Of a DNA stretch of 64,000 nucleotides, positions 1 through 9,444 are shown piece by piece. The stretch spans positions 2,356,001-2,420,000 of the forward strand of contig OZ241390.1 of the NCBI GenBank assembly GCA_965200835.1. The letters are read 5' to 3'. The stretch's first letter is position 1. Each line of letters opens with the position of its first letter. The translations under genes and the position numbers were made by a program. Under the pieces are notes generated by a model. It did no database searches. It was not told where the DNA came from and saw nothing but the letters and a program-made list of their open reading frames with translations. The DNA is from JAPPFW01 sp965200835 (GTDB lineage Bacteria; Actinomycetota; Acidimicrobiia; Spongiisociales; Spongiisociaceae).

Positions 1-157
1 TCGCCTCGAAGCTGTGCAGCAGATCCGCCAGGTGTTCAGCGGTTCCGTTCCTCCTTGAACGATTCACACGATTTGTCAGTGGTCGCGCGTTGTTCTCGTG
101 AAGGTGCATGCTTATTCCAGAGGTCTCTCTTCGGGTTCTTTACCGGCCTCCGGCTCC

Positions 158-583
158 TCACGACGCCGTACCGGCCGCCGCCTCTTGCTCCATCTTTGGC
201 CACTTGGTACCCCTCTTTGTTGGTATGTTCCTCGTTGGTATATTCTTCGTGATCTCAGTCTTCATCATGAGAGTAGTAGGACTTCCTATACTCGCAGTAA
301 AATCAACGTCAATGAGCAGCTCCTTTCGGCGAACTGTAAAGGGTAAGAGCAGGCGTATGAGATCGCCTTGTCTGACCTCAGGTTGAAACTCTCGGACGAT
401 ATCTACGGGTAGGTGCATCTGGTACGCGGTTGACGCTGACGCATGGTCGATACCGGTCAGGACGACCTCGTGAACGGCTCGCTGCCGCCAGTCGCGGGTG
501 CGGTCTAGTAGGGTGAAAGTCAGGTCCCTGCGGTCCGTGAGATCGAAGTAGTGCGGTCCTTCTGGTCTCATGTCTGTGGGCAC
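158..583 (-). CDS. Hypothetical protein
   Basis: The family is not recognised. The 141-residue product has a protein-like, charged N-terminal part (about residues 8-95, rich in D, R, L and V). Its last ~45 residues are basic and low in complexity and are encoded by DNA that is clearly more AT-rich (about 220-320) than the surroundings. That abrupt change suggests either a frameshift or a fusion to non-native sequence near residue 95, so the true C-terminus may differ. No signal peptide or membrane segment is seen. It is transcribed away from the thiolase gene, with a 168-bp gap that could hold both promoters. Confidence 0.4.
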   Translation of the reverse strand: MPTDMRPEGPHYFDLTDRRDLTFTLLDRTRDWRQRAVHEVVLTGIDHASASTAYQMHLPVDIVREFQPEVRQGDLIRLLLPFTVRRKELLIDVDFTASIGSPTTLMMKTEITKNIPTRNIPTKRGTKWPKMEQEAAAGTAS

Positions 584-751
584 GGCCTCCCCACCGGGGC
601 CGGGACCATGTAGTCGGGACTCCGAGTCGGCACCGGGACCAAGGTCAATGGGGCTCCCACGTGTATCGCGTTTACTGACACTCTAATGTGATATGCAACC
701 TAATACGATGAACACGGGGATCGTGAGAGAACCTATCGGGGAAGTCGACTG

Positions 752-1960
752 ATGAACGACATCTACATCGCTGATGCCTGCCGGACCCCGATGGGTCGGC
801 TTGGAGGGCAGCTTGCGGCTGTTCGACCTGACGACCTGGCGGCTCATGTCGTCCGGGCCCTGATGGAGCGTAACGCGGGCCTCGACCCGCATCACATAGA
901 GGAAGTCGTGTGGGGGGCGGTCAACCAGGCAGGCGAGGACAATCGGAACGTGGCACGCATGGCGTCGCTACTGGCTGGCCTGGGGATCGAGGTGACCGGC
1001 CACACGGTGAACCGGCTGTGCGGTTCAGGACTCCAGGCGGTCGTGAGCGCTACGCAGGCCCTTGCCTCCGGGTGGGGCGAAGTGATGATCGCCGGTGGCT
1101 CTGAGTCGATGAGCCGGGCGCCCTACGTCGTCACCAAGGCGGAGCGAGCCTACGCGGTAGGCGCGCCTCAGGTGGTGGACACCGTGCTCGGGTGGAGGCT
1201 GGTCAATCCCCGCATGAGTCACCTGTATCCACCGATCAACATGGGAGAGACGGCGGAGGAGGTGGCTGCCAAGTACGGGGTCAGTCGTGCGGAGCAGGAC
1301 GAGTTCGCCCTCACCAGCCATCGCCGGGCGGTTGTGGCCCAGTCGACCGGTCGCTTCAACACAGAGATCGTCCCTATCGAGGCACCCTCAGGCCCCAAGC
1401 AGCGTTCGATCGCCTCGATCTCATCGGACGAGGGTCCCCGGCCTAACACTTCGATGGAGGCGTTGGGCAGGCTCCGTCCTGTGTTCAGGGCTGGCGGAAC
1501 GGTCACCGCGGGCAACTCTTCCCCTATGAACGATGGCGCGGCTGGACTGATCCTGGCGACCCCCCGAGGTCTGGAGCGGTCCGGTTTGACTCCGATGGCT
1601 CGGATCGTGGCATCGGCAGTAGCCGGAGTCCATCCCGACCTGATGGGTATCGGCCCGGTCCCCGCCACCCTCAAGGCACTCCAACGAGCCAAGCTGTCGG
1701 TGGATGACCTGGACCTGGTGGAGATCAACGAGGCCTTTGCGGCCCAGGCGGTGGCCTGCCGCGATCAGCTGGGTATCGATCCCCGGATCGTCAATGTGAA
1801 CGGTGGGGCGATCGCCCTCGGGCATCCACTCGGTTGCTCTGGCGCTCGTATCCTCACCACCCTGGTCCACGAGCTGCGTAAGCGGAAGGAGCGCTACGGC
1901 CTGGCCACCATGTGCATCGGGGTAGGACAGGGGATCTCTATGGTGGTGGAAAGGGTGTGA
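752..1960 (+). CDS. Acetyl-CoA C-acyltransferase (thiolase)
   Basis: Thiolase of normal length (402 residues). It should catalyse thiolytic cleavage of 3-ketoacyl-CoA or the reverse condensation of two acyl-CoAs in the cytoplasm. The nucleophile motif NRLCGSG places the acyl-accepting Cys at residue 90. NEAFAAQ (about 326-332), GGAIALGHPLG with His358, and the C-terminal CIGVGQG with Cys388 complete the usual Cys/His/Cys active site. The start ATG at 752 lies just after the upstream intergenic region and leads directly into the conserved first strand. Sequence alone does not separate degradative (FadA/PcaF-like) from biosynthetic (AtoB/PhaA-like) use. No beta-oxidation partner is adjacent; the next operon is DNA repair. 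Confidence 0.93.
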   Translation: MNDIYIADACRTPMGRLGGQLAAVRPDDLAAHVVRALMERNAGLDPHHIEEVVWGAVNQAGEDNRNVARMASLLAGLGIEVTGHTVNRLCGSGLQAVVSATQALASGWGEVMIAGGSESMSRAPYVVTKAERAYAVGAPQVVDTVLGWRLVNPRMSHLYPPINMGETAEEVAAKYGVSRAEQDEFALTSHRRAVVAQSTGRFNTEIVPIEAPSGPKQRSIASISSDEGPRPNTSMEALGRLRPVFRAGGTVTAGNSSPMNDGAAGLILATPRGLERSGLTPMARIVASAVAGVHPDLMGIGPVPATLKALQRAKLSVDDLDLVEINEAFAAQAVACRDQLGIDPRIVNVNGGAIALGHPLGCSGARILTTLVHELRKRKERYGLATMCIGVGQGISMVVERV

Positions 1961-1965
1961 AGCAC

Positions 1966-1995
1966 ACCTAACAGGCTTGCTCACAGCTGTTAGGT
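1966..1995 (+). terminator. Hairpin after thiolase gene
   Basis: A perfect 9-bp inverted repeat, ACCTAACAG (1966-1974) and CTGTTAGGT (1987-1995), with a 12-nt loop starts six bases after the thiolase stop codon. There is no T-tract, so it may be a weak or factor-assisted terminator. The arms also resemble half of an iron-regulator box, but the position favours termination. Confidence 0.45.
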
Positions 1996-2059
1996 CGCCA
2001 GCCGGCTTCAAGACACCGGCTCCTCCGTGGCCCGATACCTGTCTTAGCCGGTCGGTACC

Positions 2060-3066
2060 ATGACGATCATGGCTGGGGTAGCTACAACGGAACGATCTGA
2101 TCGGCCTGCCCGGATATTCGTGGAGAACTGGTCACCCGACTACGGGGCCCCGCTCGAGGTGTCGGCCGAATCGGAGCCCGTCTACGAGACGGACCCGGCA
2201 GTCGAGACCCGGGACTGGAGCCCCATCCGCGGCAGCTCGCGCACGACCCCTCCGGAAGTTGTATTCGTGGATGGCGTACGCCGGGTCGAGGCCAGGATCA
2301 CCATCGACGACCCTCTGGATGGTCCGGTACCTGGATTGATGGCCGCCATCGGAGTGGGCGCTGTCCGGTGGGACCGCTCCATACCCCGCTCCACCTTCTC
2401 GGATCTGTCGGTCGAACGCCTGGTGGTCATGGCAAGAGGTTACGAGTCGGGCATCGACCGGATCGGTGCGCTACCGGTGACCTCCGAGTCCGTACCTGAT
2501 GATGATCCTGCCGAGTTGGTGGCCCAGGTACAGCGCCGGATGCGTGCAGCCGAGCAGTTGCTGGCATCCCGGCTAGCGACGCCCGGACGCCTAGTCATTG
2601 CGGACGGTCGGAGCCACGAGCTAGGTCCGCAGCGGATCGTGGGTCTGGTAAAGACGCACCGGGCCATGTACCTGGAGGATCGACTACGGTCAATGGTCGG
2701 TCACCTCAGGGCGGGGGAGAGGACTCCCATCTTCTCGATCGACACTGGGTTCCTGCCTCGTTACTCCTGGTATCTGCGAATAGCCGAGATACCACGGAGT
2801 CACTCCTGGACGGGCATCGTGCGCTGCGAGGTGGCCGGCGCGGTGGGGATCGATGCAGCGGCCGAAATGGCAGGCTGGACCACGCAGCTCCTACCGCCCC
2901 TGCCGTCCGAGCAGCATATCGACCCTCGCGCACCCAGAATCTGGTGCCTATCTCCGCCCTGGAAAGGGAACTCCGGCGCTGCATGGGCGATCGGAACCTG
3001 GCACATCGGGCCCTGTTGAGAGCCGCAGCCCGCGCCCAGTCGGTCGGCACTCGGCCGGGCGGCTAG
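2060..3066 (+). CDS. nurA: NurA-domain 5'-3' nuclease (frameshift near 2935)
   Basis: NurA-like nuclease, which in archaea degrades DNA 5' to 3' while bound to the HerA translocase. The RNase-H-like metal site is visible as VVFVDGVRRVEARI with Asp71 and LVIADG with Asp182. The frame opened at ATG 2060 drifts into a non-homologous tail and stops at 3019. Shifting by one base at the C-run at 2933-2935 gives a family-like ending, NLVPISALERELRR then MGDRNLAHRALL, and a stop at 3064-3066, two bases before herA. A missing C (CCC for CCCC) would repair it. I therefore annotate one ~335-residue gene and treat the break as a probable consensus error. It is translationally close to herA and likely forms its complex. 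Confidence 0.78.
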
Positions 3067-3068
3067 AT

Positions 3069-4802
3069 ATGCCGGTCGGGGAGCCGGTCGGGAGGATCAT
3101 CGCCTCCGAGCACGCCACCACTCAAGAGTTCGGGGTGGTTCTCGACGACCGAAGCTACCTCCAGCTCGACGATCTGGTGATGGTCGAGACGGAGGTGCCG
3201 GGCGCGGGGACGGTGAGCACCTATGGCGTGGTAACCGAGTCCAAGGGCATTTACGAGGGTGCCTCCTTCGAGTCCGACACCTTCCGGATTGCTCGCGAGG
3301 GCATATTGCCGGCTGCCAAGGTGCGGTCGGCTGAGGTGGCAGTGACCCGAGTGGATCCCGAGATCTGGGTGGCACCCGACCCGGGCCAGGAAGTTTTCCG
3401 GGCGGCAGGATCCCGGCGTGACAAGGCGCTGTACAAGGACGAGATGAACCGGGCGTTGCAGGTGGGCCTTGGTAGGGATGGGGAGCCGGTGTTCGCCGAC
3501 GTCGACTTCTTCGACGGCCGTAAAGGCGGGCACATGTCGATCTCGGGGATCTCGGGAGTGGCTACCAAGACCTCCTATGCCCTGTTCTTCATCCGTATGC
3601 TCACCGCCCATCCTCAGATTCTCGGGGAAGGGGCCGCCAACCTACGGGTGCTGATCTTCAACGTCAAGGGTGAGGACCTGTTGTGGCTCGACAAACCCAA
3701 CAGGTACTTGACCCCGGAGGCGGTGGAGGAGTGGCACCGATTGGGCGTTTCGCCCGCCCCCTTCCCGTCGGTCCACTTCTGGGCGCCGCCCCGTCGCTTC
3801 TCGGGGGATGTCTCGCTCCCCCACACGGGTGGTCGCCTCGAGGGGGTGACCGCCTTCTCCTGGACGCCGCGCGAGTTCATCGACGAGGGCTTGCTGGCCT
3901 TCCTGTTCACGGATGCGCTGGACTCACGTAACCAGAATTCCTTCGTCGAGGAGCGGGTGCGCTCCCAGTTACGAAGATGGGCGGTGGACGTGGCGGGAGA
4001 GCCGGGCGCGGTGGTGTTGCGCTCGCCTCCGAAGGGGGGCCACAAGGGGCCCCACGAGGTGCGACCAAATCCTGGCGAACGGGTGATCCGCGACCTTCGT
4101 GACCTGGTCGACGAGCTGGACGAGTACCTGGACCCTCCGGATGGGAGCGAGCCCGACATCGCCTGGTCCGGCCGTACCCAGGCGGGAACCATCGCGGCCT
4201 TCATGCGGCGGTTGCACGCGGCCTCCCACCGTCTCGGGCACCTCATCCGGGCCGGAGAAAGCCAGCGGGTGGACCGGCGCGCCGCCCAGATAACGGTTAT
4301 CTCCATCCAGACCCTTCATGACCTGGGCCAGCGGTTCGTGGTGGGGGCCATGCTGGAGGAGACCTTCCGGGAGAAGGAACGATCCGGCCGCCGCCTACCG
4401 CTGTCGGTCATCCTGCTGGACGAACTCAACAAGTATGCGCCCCGGGAGGGTCGCAGCCCCCTCAAGGAGATGCTGGTGGACATCGCCCAGCGGGGACGGT
4501 CGCTGGGTGTGCTGCTGGTCGGCGCACAGCAGACGGCTTCCCGGGTAGCGCCCGAGGTCTTGGAGAACGCTGCTTTGCGGGTGGCCGGACGCTTAGACGC
4601 AGCCGAGGCAGAACGTTCCGAGTACGGGTGGATGCTGCCATCGACCAGAGCCAGGGCACGTCTGCTGAAGCCGGGAACGATGGTGCTGTCCCAGCCGGCT
4701 ATTCCGGTGCCGCTGGTCCTCACCTTTCCCTTCCCGCCGTGGGCAACCCGCCAGGAGGAGGTGGAGGTGGAAGCCGAAGAAGACCCCTTCGCTGACCTCT
4801 GA
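3069..4802 (+). CDS. herA: HerA-like hexameric DNA translocase
   Basis: HerA/FtsK-superfamily ATPase of 577 residues, expected to form a hexamer that pumps DNA for NurA. An N-terminal HAS-barrel-like beta domain occupies about residues 1-110. The P-loop region reads SGVATKTS, with Thr where the usual Gly precedes the Lys. I recall this variant from bacterial members of the family. Walker B is LSVILLDELNKYAP, and a downstream arginine-rich QRGRSLGVLLVGAQQ segment is typical of HerA. An upstream in-frame ATG at 2853 lies inside nurA coding sequence and is rejected; ATG 3069 follows the corrected nurA stop by two bases. The stop overlaps the sbcD start (ATGA), so the genes are coupled. Confidence 0.88.
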   Translation: MPVGEPVGRIIASEHATTQEFGVVLDDRSYLQLDDLVMVETEVPGAGTVSTYGVVTESKGIYEGASFESDTFRIAREGILPAAKVRSAEVAVTRVDPEIWVAPDPGQEVFRAAGSRRDKALYKDEMNRALQVGLGRDGEPVFADVDFFDGRKGGHMSISGISGVATKTSYALFFIRMLTAHPQILGEGAANLRVLIFNVKGEDLLWLDKPNRYLTPEAVEEWHRLGVSPAPFPSVHFWAPPRRFSGDVSLPHTGGRLEGVTAFSWTPREFIDEGLLAFLFTDALDSRNQNSFVEERVRSQLRRWAVDVAGEPGAVVLRSPPKGGHKGPHEVRPNPGERVIRDLRDLVDELDEYLDPPDGSEPDIAWSGRTQAGTIAAFMRRLHAASHRLGHLIRAGESQRVDRRAAQITVISIQTLHDLGQRFVVGAMLEETFREKERSGRRLPLSVILLDELNKYAPREGRSPLKEMLVDIAQRGRSLGVLLVGAQQTASRVAPEVLENAALRVAGRLDAAEAERSEYGWMLPSTRARARLLKPGTMVLSQPAIPVPLVLTFPFPPWATRQEEVEVEAEEDPFADL

Positions 4803-5981
4803 TGCGGATACTCCACACGTCCGACTGGCACATCGGCAAGAAGCTCGGGCGCTTCGACCGCATGGACGAGCACCGCAAAGCCATCGACGAGGTAGTCGAC
4901 ATCGCCGAGCGGGAACGGGTGGATCTGGTGATCCACAGCGGGGATGTGTTCGAGCGGCCCATACCGCCCATGCCGGCTCTGGAACTGGGCCTGGACGGCC
5001 TGGTGCGGTTGACGGCTGGCGGCACCGGACCGGTGGTGGCCATTGCCGGCAATCATGACTCGCCGCTCCTGTTCGACACGCTGGCCAGGTTTCTGGTTAA
5101 CCGAAACGTCCATCTCGTGGGAGAGGTGAAGTCCCCGGACGAAGGAGCAGTACTGGACCTGGCTACTCGCGCCGGGCGGGCGGTGGTGTCCTGCTTTCCG
5201 TTCTTGCGTGAGGGTCGCACGTTCAACGTTTGGCATCCTCCCGAGGAGCACTACAAGCGGTACGCAGACAAGTTGCGCGCCATCAGTGCGGCCTATGCCC
5301 GGGCGGCCGAGAGCCGCGCCGCAGGCGAGGCGGTTACCGTCCTAGTGGCCGACTACCTAGTGGGAGGGGTCAAGGTGCATGGGCACGGTGCTCCGCGCGG
5401 TGAACGTGAACTGCATATGGGCCAGGTGTACGCGGCCGATTCCCAGGCCATACCGGTGGGTCCCCAGTACGTGGCTATGGGACACATCCACGCGCCTCAG
5501 CGGATACCTGGAGCTCCGGTACCTGCCGAGTACTCCGGTTCACTGTTGCAGCTCGATTTTGGTGAGGCAGAGGAGGCCAAGCGAGTCGTGCTGGTCGATG
5601 TCGAGCCGAACCTGCCGGCCCGGGTTCGCAAGATACCGGTTGGAGGTGGCCGGCCATTGCTCCGTCCGTCTGGCACGTGGGAGGAGATTGCGGCCACCCC
5701 CGGGGTCGATGATTCATATCTGGATCTGACGGTTGTCACCGAGGGACCCGATCCTGGTCTCGCCGACCGGGCGTCGGGATGGGTATCCCTTCCTGGTCAA
5801 GGTAAAGGCCGAGTATCCGAAGGAGGAAACGGAACGGCGGTCGCGGCAAGGGCGAAGCATCGTGGACCTCTATCACGACTACTACCGCACCAGCGAGGGC
5901 GTAGACCCACCTGATGACCTGATCGGCGCCTTTCGGGAGCTGGTCGAGAAGTTCGAAGAGTCGGCACGTGCGCCCGCTTGA
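4802..5981 (+). CDS. sbcD: SbcD/Mre11-family exonuclease subunit (frameshift near 5774)
   Basis: Calcineurin-like phosphoesterase subunit of the SbcCD (Mre11-Rad50) complex, which trims DNA ends and hairpins. Metal-binding motifs are seen in order: DWHIGK (Asp8, His10), HSGDVF (Asp48), AGNHDSP (Asn84-His85-Asp86) and MGHIH (His228, His230). The usual mid-protein metal-ligand His appears to be Asp184 (VADYLVGG; GAC where CAC would encode His). After about residue 322 the frame becomes nonsense, but a +1 shift near 5774 restores GYPFLVKVKAEYPKEE and a conserved C-terminus ending at TGA 5979-5981. An extra base in the assembly is likely. The corrected end overlaps sbcC by 14 bp and the start overlaps herA. 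Confidence 0.85.
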
Positions 5982-8900
5982 GCTCCGGCTGAGGAACTTT
6001 CGCTCGTTCTATGGTGACGGCCACACCTTCACCTTCCGCGGCCGGCGACTGATCGGGGTAGTCGGACCCATCGGGTCGGGGAAGAGCACCATCCTGGACG
6101 CTATAGCGTTCGCTCTGTACGGCAAGACACCTCGTATCGCCCGCTCCACCCGATCGCTCATCCACCAGCGTGCTCAGCACGCCGCGGTAGCCCTGCGCTT
6201 CGAAGTCGAGGGGGAAGTATGGGAAGCGGCCCGGCTCCTGCGCCGGACCGGCGCGAGCCAGCATGCCCTCTACCGGTTGCCCGCCGATACCGAAGAACCG
6301 GCACCGGACAAGAAGTTCTCTTTTGTACGGGAGGTCAACCACCAAATCGAAGAGCTGCTCGGTCTCGACTTCGATGGGTTCGGCCGGTCGGTGCTGCTGG
6401 CCCAGGGTCAGTTTGCCCAGTTTCTGTCCGCTCCACCGGCTGCGCGTGACAAGGTCCTCAAAGGCGTGTTCGGACACCAGCGGGTGGGCGCGATCCGTGA
6501 CCTGGCCAAGCAGGCAGTTGGACGTAGCAGGCACGAGACCGAGAAGCTGGACATCCGTATTGAACATGTGGAGGCAGCGAGGACCCGCCTGGTACAGCAC
6601 CGGGAGGACCTGGCCGAGGCCACCGCTCGCCTGGGTCAGTTGGAGGAAGTACTTCCCAGGTTCGAAGCCCTCGCTGCCCGGATCGACCAGGCGGAGAAGG
6701 TCCGAGACCTGGCGGATCGGCGGCTGGCCGAGCTGAGGGAACGTTCCGCCGAGTTACCCGATCCGGTATGGAGCGAGAAGGCACTGGCGATGGTTGAGCA
6801 AGCCGGCCTGAAGGTGTCCTCGGCAGAGCAGAAGTTGCAGGTCGTCTCCGATCGGCTGGTCGAAGCAGAAGAGCACCTGGAGTCGGAGGAGTTCGAGCAG
6901 GAACTCGAGCGTGTGGAAGAGTCGACCGAGCTACTCAGCCAGCTCGAGGCTGTCCGAGTGGGGATCGAAGCACGGCTGGATGATCTGAGTCGGCGGGCAC
7001 GGGAGATTCCTGATCGGTTGGAGGGGGAGCGGGTGGTATTGCAGGCCGAGCGCGGCTCGGCTCGGCGGGTCGAAGCCGATCGGGAGTGGTCGACGGCCTC
7101 GACCGTTCTCGAACGTGCGGAACGAGTCCTGCTATCCGATGACTTCCTAGAGCGCAGGCGTCGGGCCGAGGAGGCGAGCACTCTGATGGTCAGGGTCCAT
7201 GCTGCCGACTTGTCGCTGCAGGATGCGGTGTTGGAGTCTCGCCAGGCGACGGACAATCTGGCGGAGGATGAAGCTGCCGAGACGGAGGCCCGCTCTGCCT
7301 TGGATCGGGCCGGCTCGAGCCGTGAGCGAGTCGAGACCGCGGCGCGGCAGGCCACATCCCGTCTCGCGGTTGCTCGGGACCGTTTGCAGGAAGCCCTCCA
7401 CGCCGACATGGCCGGGTCGCTGCGTGAACGGTTGGCCAGCGGCGACGCATGCCCGGTGTGCGAGCAACCCGTACATCGGGTCCCGCCAGCGGCCGGAGGT
7501 GATACGGACGCGGCCCGCCGGCGGGTGGAACGAGCACGCTCGGAGCGAGATACCACCGAGAAGCTGGTGCGATCGGCGGTCGGGACCGAACAGGCTGCCC
7601 GGGCTCGCCTGGACGCTTCCGCGGAGCGGCGAGCGGCCTCGATCCTCAGCCTCGTCGAGCTGCGCGGCAAGGAGGAGCAACGACACGCCCAACTGGCGAA
7701 GTATCAGGACCGGCTCAGGGGCTTGCTGGGTGATGGCCCGCCCGAGGTTCGGTTGGATGAAGAACGGGCTGCTCTGGACGGACTCACCGCGGCCGCGGAG
7801 GAGGCCCGCGTTGCGCGGGACGAAGCCAGAGCGGCTCTCGACGAGGCTATGGAAGAGCAACGCCGTGTTCAGGAAGCAGTGTCGGACTTGCGCACTCGAA
7901 TAGGAACGCTTGGCGCGATGCTGCATGCCGACTTTCCGGCTCCGGAGAGCGGTCCCGGGGCGGTCCGGCAGGGGCTCGCCCACCTCGACAACGAGTGGCG
8001 CCGTACGATCGCCAACCTGACGGACGACCTCCGCAGGGAACAGCAGAAGATCGAAGCTGCCGCACTACAACGGACGAAGGCCCAAGCCCGCGTGGATGCC
8101 TTCCGCCAAGCGGCCAGCGATGCTCGGACAGCCCGGGATCAGGCTCGCGACTCTCTGGATAAGGCCGTCACGCTGGAGAAACAGGCTCGGAGAAAGCTGT
8201 CGGACCTTCTTGCCCGCATCGGGTCCCTCGGTGTCGTACTCCATAGCAACTTCCGGATACCCCGGGACGATCCCGACGCTCTGCGCGCTGCTCTGGCTTC
8301 ACTGCACGAAGGATGGCGCCATGAGACAGGGGAGCTCGAGGCAACTGTTGAACGTAGCCACTCCGAGCGTGGGAAGGCTACGGCGGGCCTGCAGGAGTTG
8401 CGGGACGAGTATCGAATCGATGGATCCATCGATTCTGCCCTGGCGGAACTAAGGGCGAAGCATGATCACATCGCCGCCGAGGTCGATCGACACGAGAAGT
8501 TAGTGGCCGGCCTCGATGGGCTGCGGGAGGAGCGCAGGAAGAGACAGGATGAAGTCCGCCTCAACCAGCGTCTAGTTCGCGACCTCACCGATGCCCGCTT
8601 CATCCGATTCCTGCTCGACGAAGAACGTGCCGACCTCTCTGAGCTGGGTTCCGAGCACTTCGAGCGACTGTCCTCGGGGAGATACCGCTTTACTGGTGAC
8701 GGGCAATTCCATGTGGTGGATCTCAACTCGGCCGACGCTATCCGCCGTGCCGATAGCCTGTCGGGGGGCGAGACGTTCCTGGCGTCACTTTCCCTGGCGC
8801 TGGCCCTAGCCGAAATGGTCGGCCGCGGGGGAGGGCGTCTCGATGCCTTCTTCCTGGACGAAGGCATCGGAACCCTCGATCCTGAACATCTCGATCTGGC

Positions 8901-9060
8901 GATGGCAGGCATCGAGTCCTTGGTCTCGCAACGGCATCAGCGGCTAGTGGTGGTCGTGTCCCACGTTCCCGAGCTCCGGGAGCGCATCGAGGATCTGATC
9001 GAGCTGGACAAGGCGGCCCTGACGGGTGATTCGGTGGTGGTAGCCGGAGCTATGCCATAG
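5968..9060 (+). CDS. sbcC: SbcC/Rad50-family SMC-like ATPase
   Basis: ATPase arm of SbcCD, 1030 residues, close to the usual length. Walker A GPIGSGKST is at about residues 33-41 in the N-terminal lobe. Two long antiparallel coiled-coil arms rich in E, R, A and L follow. The zinc-hook CPVC is at residues 495-498, near the middle. The C-terminal lobe carries the ABC signature LSGGETFLASLSLALAL and Walker B DAFFLDEGIGTLD. Translation probably begins at GTG 5968, because its product starts with the conserved first strand LELRLRNFRSF. The gene overlaps the frame-corrected sbcD end and closes the nurA-herA-sbcD-sbcC operon; a hairpin follows. Confidence 0.94.
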   Translation: MRPLELRLRNFRSFYGDGHTFTFRGRRLIGVVGPIGSGKSTILDAIAFALYGKTPRIARSTRSLIHQRAQHAAVALRFEVEGEVWEAARLLRRTGASQHALYRLPADTEEPAPDKKFSFVREVNHQIEELLGLDFDGFGRSVLLAQGQFAQFLSAPPAARDKVLKGVFGHQRVGAIRDLAKQAVGRSRHETEKLDIRIEHVEAARTRLVQHREDLAEATARLGQLEEVLPRFEALAARIDQAEKVRDLADRRLAELRERSAELPDPVWSEKALAMVEQAGLKVSSAEQKLQVVSDRLVEAEEHLESEEFEQELERVEESTELLSQLEAVRVGIEARLDDLSRRAREIPDRLEGERVVLQAERGSARRVEADREWSTASTVLERAERVLLSDDFLERRRRAEEASTLMVRVHAADLSLQDAVLESRQATDNLAEDEAAETEARSALDRAGSSRERVETAARQATSRLAVARDRLQEALHADMAGSLRERLASGDACPVCEQPVHRVPPAAGGDTDAARRRVERARSERDTTEKLVRSAVGTEQAARARLDASAERRAASILSLVELRGKEEQRHAQLAKYQDRLRGLLGDGPPEVRLDEERAALDGLTAAAEEARVARDEARAALDEAMEEQRRVQEAVSDLRTRIGTLGAMLHADFPAPESGPGAVRQGLAHLDNEWRRTIANLTDDLRREQQKIEAAALQRTKAQARVDAFRQAASDARTARDQARDSLDKAVTLEKQARRKLSDLLARIGSLGVVLHSNFRIPRDDPDALRAALASLHEGWRHETGELEATVERSHSERGKATAGLQELRDEYRIDGSIDSALAELRAKHDHIAAEVDRHEKLVAGLDGLREERRKRQDEVRLNQRLVRDLTDARFIRFLLDEERADLSELGSEHFERLSSGRYRFTGDGQFHVVDLNSADAIRRADSLSGGETFLASLSLALALAEMVGRGGGRLDAFFLDEGIGTLDPEHLDLAMAGIESLVSQRHQRLVVVVSHVPELRERIEDLIELDKAALTGDSVVVAGAMP

Positions 9061-9070
9061 CCTCCTGATG

Positions 9071-9093
9071 AGGCGGGAGTGGGGTACCCGCCT
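9071..9093. terminator. Hairpin between convergent sbcC and NIPSNAP genes
   Basis: AGGCGGG (9071-9077) and CCCGCCT (9087-9093) form a perfect 7-bp stem with a 9-nt loop in the 41-bp gap between two convergent genes. No T-tract is present on either side. The position suits a bidirectional terminator. Confidence 0.5.
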
Positions 9094-9101
9094 ACGAGCT
9101 C

Positions 9102-9392
9102 CTAGAGCCGGGTCAGCATCCTGGCATCCACGCGGGTGATGTAGTCCATCGGGTCGAAGGACATTTCACCACGACGAGGATCGGCGTAATACCGTTCGGT
9201 TGCCTCATCGAACGTACCCTCGCCGTCGTATTGGACGATCCAGACGTATTGGTAGGTCTCCTCGACCATCCAGGGACCCAACCGGGTGAATCCGTGGTCA
9301 AGACGGATCGGCATCAATTCCTCGTCGACCTTGGCGGCAAACTCGGCCAGGGTGCCGGGTTTGATGTTATAGATTCGAAGTTGAGCATTCAT
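9102..9392 (-). CDS. NIPSNAP family protein
   Basis: Small 96-residue ferredoxin-like alpha/beta barrel protein of the NIPSNAP family. Features are the opening MNAQLRIYNIKPG, the W-x-V-E-E-T-Y-Q-Y-V-W strand and the ERYYADPRR segment. Biochemical roles of bacterial members are poorly defined. The ATG at 9392 is preferred over the upstream in-frame ATG at 9422 because homologues begin with the strand LRIYNIKPG. It is convergent with sbcC and lies downstream of gpsA on the same strand. Confidence 0.72.
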   Translation of the reverse strand: MNAQLRIYNIKPGTLAEFAAKVDEELMPIRLDHGFTRLGPWMVEETYQYVWIVQYDGEGTFDEATERYYADPRRGEMSFDPMDYITRVDARMLTRL

Positions 9393-9444
9393 GACCTGCC
9401 ATGCTAACTGAGAGTGTGCCAACCCAACCGAAGGCAGAACCGAC

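Noticed and set aside
2853..3068. N-terminal extension of herA
   Set aside because: It is the wrong frame of the nurA 3' part; herA homologues begin near ATG 3069.
6636..7670. Serine/arginine-rich open frame antisense to sbcC
   Set aside because: Composition is typical of the complement of a coiled-coil coding region; no motif or ribosome site.
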